A stretch of 64,000 bases of DNA from JAXHUE01 sp034189655 (GCA_034189655.1 JAXHUE010000005.1:1-64000); one strand, 5' to 3'; shown: positions 37,913-46,670, numbered from the stretch's first letter. Notes: a model not told the origin generated them from the sequence alone. Numbers and translations are program-made.

Positions 37913-37921
37913 ATTTTACCA
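37913..37921 (-). promoter_or_regulatory. Extended -10 promoter of the riboswitch/LuxR transcript
   Basis: Minus strand TGGTAAAAT (TGnTAnAAT form). Transcription would begin near 37906, about 14 bases before the riboswitch, as expected of a riboswitch leader. No clear -35. Confidence 0.6.
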
Positions 37922-37960
37922 GGCATTGCCTGTCCAGCTCTTACGCACCATTGACACCCC

Positions 37961-37988
37961 TTGCCAGGCTCTGTATGAGCGATATTAT
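37961..37988 (+). promoter_or_regulatory. Candidate promoter for the archaellin operon
   Basis: TTGCCA (37961-37966) and TATTAT (37983-37988) with a 16-base spacer at the edge of the AT-rich block. It would give a leader of about 345 bases to the first archaellin. Other A/T-rich hexamers in the block (e.g. TATATA near 38020) could serve instead. Confidence 0.35.
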
Positions 37989-38340
37989 CTTTATTTTATG
38001 TATATTACTGCTGAATGGTATATATAACACATTAGTAAAGATAATGCAACTATTTTAGATGTTCTTCAGCTATTATAAACAATTTCAGTCAACTGGGACT
38101 GGGGTGGTGCCCATTATGTCATACCACTCTCCCAATTGCAAGGGGTGCTAGCCCCTAATTCCAGTGATGGAACACTCTCAATCGCCTTCGGGGGACACCC
38201 CCAGCGGGGATAGGGGGTTTAGTGCCACGCAACATTTGTGGAAATACCCCGCCAAAATGAGGGCTGCCATCGTAGAACTGGACAGGCGAAGGCGGTAGAG
38301 TGTTGTCACCGCTATGCCCAGCACACAAAAAGGGGATGCA

Positions 38341-38967
38341 GTGCGAGTAAATTGGGCACGAAGGCTAGCCGGCGATCAGCGAGGCATCACTGGCCTCGAG
38401 ACCGCCATCATACTCATCGCGTTCATCATGGTTGCCTCGGTATTTGCCTATGTGGTCCTCTCGGCGGGCCTGTTCTCCTCGCAGGAGGCGAAGGAGGTGG
38501 TCTACGAGGGAGTGGAGGAGGCCAGGAGCACCGTCCAGCTCAGGGGCAACGTCCTGGCCAGGATGGAGGGCGGGATAGCCACGGAGGTCTACTTCACCGT
38601 AGGCAGCATGGCGGTATCCGAGCCCGTGGATTTCACCGATACATCAGAGGGGGACAACGTGGTGGTGATCTCGTACAGCGATGCCTATAACCAGTACCCC
38701 TCGCTGGACTGGACCATGGAGCGTATTAGCACCATGAACGATGACAACCTGCTGGATGCCAACGAGCTGTTCCAGGTCACCGTAGACCTCGCGCAGGTCA
38801 ACTGGGAGGACTGGGAGGCCGACCCCCCCCAGACACCGAGGCCATCGGAGCAGCAGCTGGTGGCCTATCGCGGCTTCACTCTGGAGGTAAAGCCCCCCAA
38901 TGGGGCGGTGCTCACTATAGAGCGCACCCTGCCTGCGAGGGTAGAGCAGGTAGTGAATCTCTACTAG
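38341..38967 (+). CDS. arlB1: Archaellin 1 (short)
   Basis: A 208-residue archaellin. Its precursor starts with a 15-residue basic leader ending DQRG, then ITGLETAIILIAFIMVASVF, a class III signal peptide to be cut after the glycine, with glutamate at +5. I choose the GTG at 38341 because the leader is then exactly as long as those of the other archaellins and GGGGA stands just upstream; an ATG at 38314 has no Shine-Dalgarno. The C-terminal beta domain ends with the LEVKPPNGAVLTIERTLPA segment shared by all four. It builds the filament of a rotating archaellum. Confidence 0.9.
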   Translation: MRVNWARRLAGDQRGITGLETAIILIAFIMVASVFAYVVLSAGLFSSQEAKEVVYEGVEEARSTVQLRGNVLARMEGGIATEVYFTVGSMAVSEPVDFTDTSEGDNVVVISYSDAYNQYPSLDWTMERISTMNDDNLLDANELFQVTVDLAQVNWEDWEADPPQTPRPSEQQLVAYRGFTLEVKPPNGAVLTIERTLPARVEQVVNLY

Positions 38968-39073
38968 GGGGGCACCAGATGGATACGATTTACCAGCAAT
39001 GGGTCGAAAGGAGGTGAGGCATACACTTCGATCGTGACGATAACCATATCCTAGATATAGGAAAGGAGGAAAA

Positions 39074-40660
39074 ATGCTCAAGAAGCTAATACGACCGATA
39101 CACAAGGACGAAAAGGGAATAACCGGCCTCGAGACGGCCATCATCCTGATCGCCTTCGTGGTAGTAGCCGCGGTATTCGCCTACACCGTGCTCAGTGCCG
39201 GGCTGTTCTCAACCCAGAAGGGCCAGGAGGCGGTCTACTCCGGGCTGGAGGAGACCCAGAGCACCCTGGAGCTCAAAGGGGCAGTGGTGGCCCACGGCGA
39301 GAGCGAGCTGCACGACGGCAACTGCTGGGTGAACACCAACTCAACCAAGGTGACTACGTTCCAGCAGGACACCGCCAACAAGGCGACGGCCCCGGGCAGC
39401 GTCAAGCTGGTGGCCGATGCCGACTACAGCACTACCGCGGAGGTGATCTGCTACCACGACCTGGACGTGCCGGTGAGCCTCTCCAGCGGCGATAAGCTCA
39501 ACATATGGCTGCGCAACAACGACGGCGTAAACGCCCTGGACGTGGCAAGCGGCCTGGAGCTGGTGCTCGATACCGACACCACCCACACCGGGGTTATAGG
39601 CACGTGGTCCAACAGCCTCACCTTCACCGGGTCGCTCGCCGCATCCACAGCGAGCACGTTCGAGAGCAGCGCGCTGGGCGCCCCAGTGACGGTCTACGCG
39701 GTGGGGCTCAAGGCCAAGGCCGACTTCAGCACCACCAGCATGCAGCTCAGCTTCGATGACATCGAGGAGAGCACCGAAGGGTCGCCGCAGGTCGACACCT
39801 GCGACGCCGTGTGGACGCCGACGGCAAACATCAACTTCAGCGGGAGCACCACCAATGTGGAAGGCTATGGTGCTGCTCAGTTCACCCTGGCGGGGGCGGC
39901 GATAAGCTCGGCCACGGAGCTGGGCACCATCGTCATCCCGACGAGGGACTTGAGCAGCAACGGCTACATCCACTTCTGGATACGGTCCAGCGTCGACGTC
40001 TTAGATGACGCCACCGAGTACATGGCGCTCATCCTCCAGGACGACGGCGGCGACAGAGAGTCGTCACAGGGCACCGTTGGTGCGCTCACCGCCGGGACGT
40101 GGAAGAAGGTGAGCTGGGACATAAGCTCGCTTGACGTCGATAGCGTCGATGAGATCACGCTCAAGGTTGCGGGCAGTGGCCCATCGGTGGCCGATACCTC
40201 CAGCATCTACATCGACATCATCGAGACCGAGCCCGTCCTGAGCACCACCTATCCGATGAAGGCCTACGCCGACGAGTTGGTGTTCACCGTGTCCTGCGTG
40301 GCCGGTGGCGAGGACATCGACTTCACCATGCCCACCGACAGCGACAGCAACGGCCTGCCCGATGCCAACAGCCAGCACAAGGTGGTCATCTCCTTCAACG
40401 ACCCGTACATGGAAGTGAGTGACATCTCATGGAGCAAGAGCGTCGTGGGCAAGGACGACGGTGACAACCTGCTGGAGATCGACGAGAAGTTCCAGATCAC
40501 GGTCGACCTCTCCTACGTGAACAACCAGACCACTCTCGACGTGGAGAAGCTGGGCATCAACCGCACCTTCACCGTCGAGGTCAAGCCGCCCAAGGGTGCC
40601 GTGCTCATCATCGAGCGCACCATGCCGGGTAAGGTAATGGCGGTAAACAACCTGTGGTAA
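39074..40660 (+). CDS. arlB2: Archaellin 2 with two inserted jelly-roll-like domains
   Basis: A 528-residue archaellin, more than twice archaellin 1. The leader MLKKLIRPIHKDEKG precedes ITGLETAIILIAFVVVAAVF. Between the N-terminal helix and the usual C-terminal beta domain lie two jelly-roll-like inserts (about residues 80-230 and 245-390), each with strands ending in WLRNND / WIRSSVD and an SFDDIE or YIDIIE terminal strand, similar to carbohydrate-binding modules. The C-terminus is FTVEVKPPKGAVLIIERTMP. AAAGGAGGAAAA stands before the ATG. The domains would project from the filament surface. Confidence 0.93.
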   Translation: MLKKLIRPIHKDEKGITGLETAIILIAFVVVAAVFAYTVLSAGLFSTQKGQEAVYSGLEETQSTLELKGAVVAHGESELHDGNCWVNTNSTKVTTFQQDTANKATAPGSVKLVADADYSTTAEVICYHDLDVPVSLSSGDKLNIWLRNNDGVNALDVASGLELVLDTDTTHTGVIGTWSNSLTFTGSLAASTASTFESSALGAPVTVYAVGLKAKADFSTTSMQLSFDDIEESTEGSPQVDTCDAVWTPTANINFSGSTTNVEGYGAAQFTLAGAAISSATELGTIVIPTRDLSSNGYIHFWIRSSVDVLDDATEYMALILQDDGGDRESSQGTVGALTAGTWKKVSWDISSLDVDSVDEITLKVAGSGPSVADTSSIYIDIIETEPVLSTTYPMKAYADELVFTVSCVAGGEDIDFTMPTDSDSNGLPDANSQHKVVISFNDPYMEVSDISWSKSVVGKDDGDNLLEIDEKFQITVDLSYVNNQTTLDVEKLGINRTFTVEVKPPKGAVLIIERTMPGKVMAVNNLW

Positions 40661-40732
40661 AGCGGGGTAGGCCTATGTGAAGAAGAGGAGATGTCACCCG
40701 CTGACCAGGAGCAACTCAGGAAAGGAGGAAAA

Positions 40733-41395
40733 ATGCTCAAGAAGCTAACACGACCGATGCACAAGGATGAGAGGGGGATAACCGGCCTGGAGACGGCCAT
40801 CATCCTCATCGCCTTCGTGGTGGTGGCCGCGGTGTTCGCCTACACCGTGCTCAGTGCCGGGCTGTTCTCCACCCAGAAAGGCCAGGAGGCAGTCTACTCC
40901 GGGCTCGAGGAGGCCCAGAGCACCTTGCAGCTAAAGGGCGGCGTCATCGCCAAGGCGACCACCACCGGCGAGACCGGCACCATTGGCCAGATAACGTTCA
41001 CCGTGACCAACGCCCTCGGCGGCGAGGCCATCGACTTCACGGAGCCAACGGCAGACACCACCGACAACGATGGCAAGGCCCACACCAACAGCAACAACGT
41101 GGTGGTGATCTCCTACATCGACGACCACCAGCGGGTGGAGGACCTCTACTGGTCCATCACCAAGCTGGGAGAGGCCGATGCCGATAACCTGCTGGAGATC
41201 GACGAGAAGTTCCAGATCACCATCGGGGCCAGCACTACTGCGGGGGCGAGCGGCGGCAACCTGGTGAATGCCCTGGAACCCGACCTCTCGATAAACGATA
41301 CCTTCACCATAGAGGTGAAGACTCCCAAGGGGGCGGTGCTGCCCATAGAGCGGACGACACCTTCCTACATCGACACCGTAATGAGCCTGAACTAG
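40733..41395 (+). CDS. arlB3: Archaellin 3 (short)
   Basis: A 220-residue archaellin without inserts. MLKKLTRPMHKDERG is the leader, cut before ITGLETAIILIAF. The N-terminal 60 residues are nearly identical to archaellin 2 and the C-terminus (FTIEVKTPKGAVLPIERTTP) follows the common pattern. The ATG at 40733 is preceded by AAAGGAGGAAAA. An upstream in-frame start at 40691 would lengthen the leader and is rejected. Confidence 0.93.
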   Translation: MLKKLTRPMHKDERGITGLETAIILIAFVVVAAVFAYTVLSAGLFSTQKGQEAVYSGLEEAQSTLQLKGGVIAKATTTGETGTIGQITFTVTNALGGEAIDFTEPTADTTDNDGKAHTNSNNVVVISYIDDHQRVEDLYWSITKLGEADADNLLEIDEKFQITIGASTTAGASGGNLVNALEPDLSINDTFTIEVKTPKGAVLPIERTTPSYIDTVMSLN

Positions 41396-41518
41396 GCATG
41401 GTTACACAAGCGATAGCGCCGTGAAGAGAGTTGATATGGGTGGGAAGGGTTTTCCGGGCCCGCTCGCGCAAGGTGCGGAGGCCCTTCCCTTGCCAAATCG
41501 AGAAAGGAGGAAGGCTAG

Positions 41519-42640
41519 ATGATCCGGAAGCTAAAGAGCATTCACCGCAGCCAGGAAGGGATAACCGGTCTCGAGACGGCCATCATCCTGATCGCCTTCG
41601 TCGTGGTGGCCGCGGTGTTCGCCTACACCGTGCTCTCCGCCGGGCTGTTCTCCACCCAGAAAGGCCAGGAGGCAGTCTACTCCGGGTTGGAGGAGACCAG
41701 CTCCACCCTGGAGCTGCGGGGGAGCGTCGTCGCCTACACCACCGAGATACAGATAGACGACTGCGAGAACGCGTGGGACGACACCGTCGCCGGGGTGACC
41801 ACGTCGGCGGATACAGACCGCAAGGAGGGCAGCTACAGCTCCAAGCTGGTGATCGCGAGCGGGTTCGCCGGCGGTCTGGTCTCCTACTACGACACCTCGA
41901 CGTTAATGATGCCCACCGCCGACAAGATACGTCTCTGGATCAAGGCCGATAGCGACGTAGCGGCGAGCGTCTTCGACTTGAACCTGTGCTCGGACAATGC
42001 CGGCGCGGTCTCGGTCGAGGACCTGGCCATCCCGGCACTGAGCGCCAACGAGTGGACGCTCGTCGAGCTCTCCCTCGCTGACCCGTCTGCCTGCACCGCC
42101 ATCGAGTCGGTGGCGCTCTACGATGACGGAGACGCCGCGGGGGTCGTGAACGTGTGGCTGGACGACATCGAGATCGTGCCCTACGTCAACAAGGTAGAGT
42201 GCACCGTGACCAACGCCCTCGATGGGGATGCCATAGACGTGACCCCGCCCTACGTCATCGACTCGGACGGGAACGGCAACCTGGCGCCCAGCAACCTGGA
42301 CAACGTGATCCAGATCGCATTCAGCGATGACAACACCTTCATCGCCGAGTGTGCCTGGACCCTTTCCTGGGTGGGCAAGCACAGCGACGACTACCTCCTC
42401 GAGATCGATGAGAACGCCGTCATCACCGTGTGGCTGGTGGACTACCCGTACAGCAGCACCAACAGCATGCTGTACTACGACCACGGCAGCGACGATAGCG
42501 ACCCCTTCATCGACGATGAGGAGAAGCTCATCGGCACAAATCACACGTTCACCCTGGAGGTGAAGCCGCCTAAAGGTGCCGTGCTGCCCATCGAGCGCAC
42601 TACACCCGGCTACCTGGACACAGTAATGGACCTTCACTAG
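41519..42640 (+). CDS. arlB4: Archaellin 4 with one inserted jelly-roll-like domain
   Basis: A 373-residue archaellin. The leader MIRKLKSIHRSQEG precedes ITGLETAIILIAFVVVAAVF. One jelly-roll-like insert (about residues 75-225; pieces RLWIKADSD and NVWLDDIEIVP) resembles those of archaellin 2. The C-terminal beta domain ends LEVKPPKGAVLPIERTTPGY. AAAGGAGG lies 8 bases before the ATG. A strong hairpin follows the stop. Confidence 0.93.
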   Translation: MIRKLKSIHRSQEGITGLETAIILIAFVVVAAVFAYTVLSAGLFSTQKGQEAVYSGLEETSSTLELRGSVVAYTTEIQIDDCENAWDDTVAGVTTSADTDRKEGSYSSKLVIASGFAGGLVSYYDTSTLMMPTADKIRLWIKADSDVAASVFDLNLCSDNAGAVSVEDLAIPALSANEWTLVELSLADPSACTAIESVALYDDGDAAGVVNVWLDDIEIVPYVNKVECTVTNALDGDAIDVTPPYVIDSDGNGNLAPSNLDNVIQIAFSDDNTFIAECAWTLSWVGKHSDDYLLEIDENAVITVWLVDYPYSSTNSMLYYDHGSDDSDPFIDDEEKLIGTNHTFTLEVKPPKGAVLPIERTTPGYLDTVMDLH

Positions 42641-42652
42641 CGTTCACTTGCC

Positions 42653-42686
42653 AGGGGTGGGGGCACCTTTAGGGGCCCCCACCCCT
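42653..42686 (+). terminator. Strong hairpin after the last archaellin
   Basis: AGGGGTGGGGGC (42653-42664) pairs without mismatch with GCCCCCACCCCT (42675-42686) around a 10-base loop. No T tract follows, so it could be a leaky terminator or a stabilising 3' end that keeps archaellin transcripts more abundant than the motor genes downstream. Confidence 0.6.
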
Positions 42687-42796
42687 CGTGGCCCGATACG
42701 ATCAGAAGGGCCTTTGTGAGAATTGGGGGGGCGGTGGGGCGGGTGGTGCGGTGGCCAGGACCTGTTACTCACAGGAACAGATAGGAGTGGTCTTCT

Positions 42797-43273
42797 GTGG
42801 ACAAGGTAGTGACGACGGCTCTGCTGATCATAGCGGGGATCATATGTACCGTATTCATCTTTAACAGCGTCTACCCGATGGTGAACCGTTCCAGCGAGGC
42901 CATGGTGAGCATGGCTGAGAACATAGACGAGAGGATGAAGAGCAGCATAAACATAGTGCACGCGGCGAGCTCGTCCGACCGGCTCACGCACTATGTGTGG
43001 GTGAAGAACGTGGGGGATGCCCGCATCACCACCATAGAGAGGAGCGACGTGTTTTTCGGCAAGGAGGGCAGCTTCTCTCGCGTTCCCCACACGTCGGAGG
43101 CCGGCGCCAGCTACCCCAGGTGGAGCTACACCATAGAGAACGATGCCGAGTGGAAGAAGGGTGCCACCGTGAAGATAACCATCACCTACGACGTTGACCC
43201 GGGGACCGGGACCTACTTCGTGAAGGTGATCATACCGAACGGGATAGCGGATGAGTACTACTTCAGCATTTAA
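42797..43273 (+). CDS. ArlF/ArlG-type archaellum stator protein (first)
   Basis: A 158-residue protein with an N-terminal hydrophobic helix (residues 6-27, not preceded by a class III cleavage site) and a beta domain containing HYVWVKNVGDARITTIERSDVFFG, typical of the ArlF/ArlG (FlaF/FlaG) family. These form the static ring outside the membrane around the motor. The GTG start at 42797 has AGGAGTGG eleven bases ahead. I cannot decide between F and G by eye. Confidence 0.8.
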   Translation: MDKVVTTALLIIAGIICTVFIFNSVYPMVNRSSEAMVSMAENIDERMKSSINIVHAASSSDRLTHYVWVKNVGDARITTIERSDVFFGKEGSFSRVPHTSEAGASYPRWSYTIENDAEWKKGATVKITITYDVDPGTGTYFVKVIIPNGIADEYYFSI

Positions 43274-43284
43274 CGGAGAGGAGA

Positions 43285-43818
43285 ATGGAGACTGCTATCG
43301 TCTCGTTGATATGCATCGCGCTCATCGTGCTCGGGGGGATGACCATCTCGCAGAGCTTCCTCGACTCGGTGGACAGCACCAGTAGCGGCCTCGAGGAGAT
43401 GGGCGATAGGGCCGGGGAGATCATGCGCACCGAGCTCTCTCCCCTCTCTGGGAGCCAGTCCCAGGCCGAGGTGCTGGACATATGGCTGGGGAACGATGGA
43501 CAGACCAAGCTGGGCTCGTTCGATAAGTGGGATGTCATCGTTCAGTACTACGACGACGGCGGCTCGTATCACATAACGTGGCTTCCCTACACCGAGGAGG
43601 TGCCGGGAGACAATAAGTGGACGATAGCGGGGATATACCTCGACGTGGAGAGCTCGACGCCGGAGGTCTTTGAGCCAGATATCTTGAACCCAGGAGAGGA
43701 CGTGGCGATCGAGGCCAGGCTCGACCCGCCCGTGGGGGCCGGTACCACCAATATGGTGATAGTCGCCACCCCCAATGGCATCGCCACCGTCATCCCCTTC
43801 GCCGGATACCAGCCATAG
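43285..43818 (+). CDS. ArlF/ArlG-type archaellum stator protein (second)
   Basis: A 177-residue paralog-like protein with an N-terminal helix (METAIVSLICIALIVLGGMT) and a beta-rich domain with DIWLGNDGQTKLGSFDKWDVI and the GEDVAIEARLDPP strand, as in ArlF/ArlG proteins. It starts 12 bases after the first one, and GGAGAGGAG precedes its ATG; the pair probably forms the stator complex. Confidence 0.78.
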   Translation: METAIVSLICIALIVLGGMTISQSFLDSVDSTSSGLEEMGDRAGEIMRTELSPLSGSQSQAEVLDIWLGNDGQTKLGSFDKWDVIVQYYDDGGSYHITWLPYTEEVPGDNKWTIAGIYLDVESSTPEVFEPDILNPGEDVAIEARLDPPVGAGTTNMVIVATPNGIATVIPFAGYQP

Positions 43819-43871
43819 CCGCTCCGGAGGTCGACCTCCGAGACAGCGGAGGTCGCAGAGGAAAAGGCAGC

Positions 43872-45377
43872 ATGAAGTTTGGAAGGCTTGGCAAGAGGCC
43901 AGAGGCGGGGGAGGGCGCACCGACCAAGGCGGCAGGTAACAGCAAGTATATCGACTTCGACCTGCTCTACCAGCTCTCCTACATGTCCGTCATCGCTGCG
44001 GCGGGCGTTCCCCGCAGCCAGATATTCGAGCGCTCTTCGCAGCTCTCGAACGCCTCTTCCAAGTATTTCAGGAAGATACAGCTCACCTGCCAGAGGCTGG
44101 GCTACGACTACGCACGGGCGTGCCGGGTGGTGGGAGAGCAGGCGAAGGAGGAGGACATCAAGGGGCTCCTGCTCCGCTTCTCGAGCTCCCTGGTCTCCGG
44201 CGAGCCCGAGGCCGAGTTCCTGACCAGGGAGGCAGAGGCCCTGGCCAAGACCTACGACAACGAGTACGAGGGCAAGCTGGAGTCACTGCGGCAGTGGACC
44301 GATGCCTATGTGTCCCTCACACTCTCGGCGGTGCTCGTGGTCATCATCGGCCTGGTATCTACCATGATATGGAAGATGGATACCATATTCATCATGGGGC
44401 TCATGGCGGTGTGCATCGGTTGCACTGCCGTGGGGGTATGGCTGCTCTATCTCATGTCGCCGCGAGAGGTCATGGTCCTGGGCTGGGACGCGCAGGGAAG
44501 GGGCGTCGTGAGGAAGGCGCTCAAGTTCTTCCTCCCCGCTGCCGTGGTGGTGTGCATCGTGCTCCTGGTACGGGGGGCAAACATCGGATGGATACTGCTC
44601 ATCGGGGCTGCCCTGGTCTTGCCCATAGGGTTCGTGGCCTCGCGCGACGATAAGAAGGTGTCGGCGCGGGACGCCGAGGTGGGGCCCTTCTTGAGGTCAC
44701 TGGGCGGTGTCTGTGCTGCCATAGGGACAACGGTGCGGGACGCCCTGGGGCGGCTGGACCTGGATTCGATAAACACGCTCAGGCCCCAGGTGAAGAACCT
44801 GCACACCAGGCTCGTCTCCGGCATCAGGGCCAGGCTGTGCTGGCAGCGGTTCATCGAGGAGACGGGGAGCGAGCTCGCCAGCAGGAGCGTGACCATGTTC
44901 TACGACGCCATCGATATGGGGGGAGAGCCGGAGCGGGCGGGGTACCACGCCTCGATCTTCGCCAACAAGATCGCGATGCTGCGCGCCCGGCGGAGGGTGG
45001 TGTCGTCACCGTTCCACTGGCTGTGCATCGCCATGCATGGTGCGGTCATCATGCTGTTGGTCTTCGTCACCGAGGTGATCACCATCTTCGGGGGGATGGT
45101 GGCCGAGGCCGAGGAGGCCATGCCCCAGAGCCCGGGCGCCGCCTCGATGACTAGCTTTGCCAGCTTCAACTACTCAGGGATCGAGCTGATGGGCCGCATC
45201 GTGCTGCCCCTGGTCTTGATATTCACCGTGGCCAATGCGCTGGCCCCCAGCATAGTCGACGGCGGAAGCAAGTGGAAGTTCCTCTACCCGCTGGGGATAA
45301 CGGCGGCCATATCGGGATTGAGCCTGATTGCGCTGCCCGGCGTGGCCACCTGGCTATTCAGCTCGATACAGATGTGA
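43872..45377 (+). CDS. arlJ: ArlJ archaellum membrane platform protein
   Basis: A 501-residue polytopic platform protein of the T2SSF/ArlJ family. There are about seven to nine transmembrane helices, in two groups: roughly residues 147-260 and 385-500. Cytoplasmic helical domains (about 25-140 and 265-380) are rich in charge; KRLG/RKIQLTCQRLGYDYARACR and RARLCWQRFIEETGSELASR are similar to the positions that contact ArlI. It anchors the filament and the ArlI motor. The gene lies upstream of arlH and arlI; in archaea arlJ is usually last. Confidence 0.92.
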   Translation: MKFGRLGKRPEAGEGAPTKAAGNSKYIDFDLLYQLSYMSVIAAAGVPRSQIFERSSQLSNASSKYFRKIQLTCQRLGYDYARACRVVGEQAKEEDIKGLLLRFSSSLVSGEPEAEFLTREAEALAKTYDNEYEGKLESLRQWTDAYVSLTLSAVLVVIIGLVSTMIWKMDTIFIMGLMAVCIGCTAVGVWLLYLMSPREVMVLGWDAQGRGVVRKALKFFLPAAVVVCIVLLVRGANIGWILLIGAALVLPIGFVASRDDKKVSARDAEVGPFLRSLGGVCAAIGTTVRDALGRLDLDSINTLRPQVKNLHTRLVSGIRARLCWQRFIEETGSELASRSVTMFYDAIDMGGEPERAGYHASIFANKIAMLRARRRVVSSPFHWLCIAMHGAVIMLLVFVTEVITIFGGMVAEAEEAMPQSPGAASMTSFASFNYSGIELMGRIVLPLVLIFTVANALAPSIVDGGSKWKFLYPLGITAAISGLSLIALPGVATWLFSSIQM

Positions 45378-45387
45378 GGGCGGGACA

Positions 45388-45573
45388 ATGGACCCACAGC
45401 AGAGGCTTCAGGCGCTGGAAGACGAGTTCCAGGAGCTGAAGGAGGAGTGGCGGCGCATCCTCCTGGACATTCGCGCCTTCCTCATGGAGCTCCACACCCC
45501 CCTGCCCGGAGAGTGGAGCGCGGGAAAGGGCCCCTCCCAGGGCGGTTCAGGAAGGAGGGATGAGCACCCATGA
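45388..45573 (+). CDS. Small coiled-coil protein, paralogous to the next gene's N-terminus
   Basis: A 61-residue protein. Its first 34 residues (MDPQQRLQALEDEFQELKEE...) are amphipathic helix aligned with the N-terminus of the next protein (K-x-x-A-L-E-x-E-F-x-x-x-K-x-E ... I-R-x-F-L). It may pair with the same partner or be a remnant of duplication. It starts at ATG 45388, with GGGCGGGA nearby, and overlaps the next start by ATGA. Confidence 0.6.
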   Translation: MDPQQRLQALEDEFQELKEEWRRILLDIRAFLMELHTPLPGEWSAGKGPSQGGSGRRDEHP

Positions 45574-46670
45574 CCATGGAGAAGAAGATCGACGCGTTGG
45601 AGGGGGAGTTCAAGCTGATGAAGGGGGAGCTCAAGCATACCCTCATCAGTATCCGCGACTTCCTGTTGAACGCCAGGCCGGCGCCCCTCGATATAGAGGA
45701 GGTCCCCGAGACCGACTCGGAGACCCTGATACCTGCGGAGGCCTACGTCCCGCCGCCCCCGCCTCAGGAGACCGATGACGACGACTCCCCGCTGTCACCG
45801 GGGCCGGCCGAGGATACAGTGCAGCCGCCGTCTGCGGAGATGGCGGTGGACGAGCCGGAGCCGCCTGAAGAGAGGTCGGAGGCAGTGCTGCCGCCCCTCG
45901 TGGAGGACGAGGACAACACTGTCCCGCCGCTGCCAGAGGCCGAGGCGGTGGAGGGGCAGGTGCCGGGTACAGGGGAGGAGGCGCTCGACGATATGGGGAC
46001 ACCGCCGCCGATAGAGGAGGTCGAGGACACAGCGCCGCCATCGGCGGAGATGGCCGAGGGGCCGGCCCCGCAGCCGCCGCTCCGGGAGTCCGCGCACCAC
46101 GTCCCGCAGCCGCAGGGCCCTTCCGATTTCATGGTGGAAGAGACCGTGGTGGAGGAGGACATACTCGATGAGCCCCCCGCGGCCGCCGGTTACGGCGCAA
46201 TACCGTGTGAGGAGGACATCCACTCACCGCTGCCCTTCGACGAGGGACCGCTCGACGTGCTGTCCGCACTCGATGACATAGACGAAGTGCCCTCCCTGCC
46301 CCCAGATGACGCGCCGGCCGAGGCCAGGCCGCCGACGGAGAGACCCCAGGGGGCGAGGCGGGAAGCGCCACCACAGGCACTCAAGGAGGAGAGGATGAAA
46401 GAGACAAACGGGTCACTTTCCCAGATGAATTCGCTGGCCAATCTCATACGCTGGGTCTCGTCCGCCAAGAAAGAGATAGGGACCCAGCAACTGCCCACCT
46501 TCCTGGAGGCGTTCCGGGCCCACGGGCCGCTCCCGGCGGAGATGAAGGAGCTCATCCTGCACCTCGCAGTGGTGGTGGAGGAGCCGCCTGAGCGCCTGAG
46601 CCCGGCGGAGATATGGAGCAGGCTCGCCCTGGAGCTGCACGCCATCCTCCAGGACGGCGCACACCAGTGA
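45570..46670 (+). CDS. ArlD/E-like cytoplasmic protein with acidic linker
   Basis: A 366-residue protein: an N-terminal coiled coil (residues 3-36), a long acidic, proline-rich disordered linker (about 37-280) and a C-terminal helical domain (about 290-365) with NSLANLIRWVSSAKKEIG and LPTFLEAFRAHGPLPAEM, which resembles the Lx-W(I/V)-x-x-L-x-x-K-x-G / W-I-S pattern of ArlD/ArlE (FlaD/FlaE). In archaea ArlC/D/E form the switch complex that receives the CheY-CheF signal. The long linker is unusual. Assignment is by motif resemblance only. Confidence 0.55.
   Translation: MTMEKKIDALEGEFKLMKGELKHTLISIRDFLLNARPAPLDIEEVPETDSETLIPAEAYVPPPPPQETDDDDSPLSPGPAEDTVQPPSAEMAVDEPEPPEERSEAVLPPLVEDEDNTVPPLPEAEAVEGQVPGTGEEALDDMGTPPPIEEVEDTAPPSAEMAEGPAPQPPLRESAHHVPQPQGPSDFMVEETVVEEDILDEPPAAAGYGAIPCEEDIHSPLPFDEGPLDVLSALDDIDEVPSLPPDDAPAEARPPTERPQGARREAPPQALKEERMKETNGSLSQMNSLANLIRWVSSAKKEIGTQQLPTFLEAFRAHGPLPAEMKELILHLAVVVEEPPERLSPAEIWSRLALELHAILQDGAHQ

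Larger units (their letters stand above)
37586..38340. promoter_or_regulatory. Divergent control region of LuxR-type gene and archaellum locus
   Basis: About 755 bases without a protein gene. From left to right: leader of the LuxR-type gene with the riboswitch (37816-37892), its extended -10 (37913-37921, minus), a plus-strand promoter candidate (37961-37988), an AT-rich block (89 of 120 bases A or T at 37971-38090), several GC-rich short inverted repeats (e.g. GGGGTGCTAGCCCC near 38144) and a leader motif (38240-38259) similar to that at 31411-31430. Confidence 0.6.
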
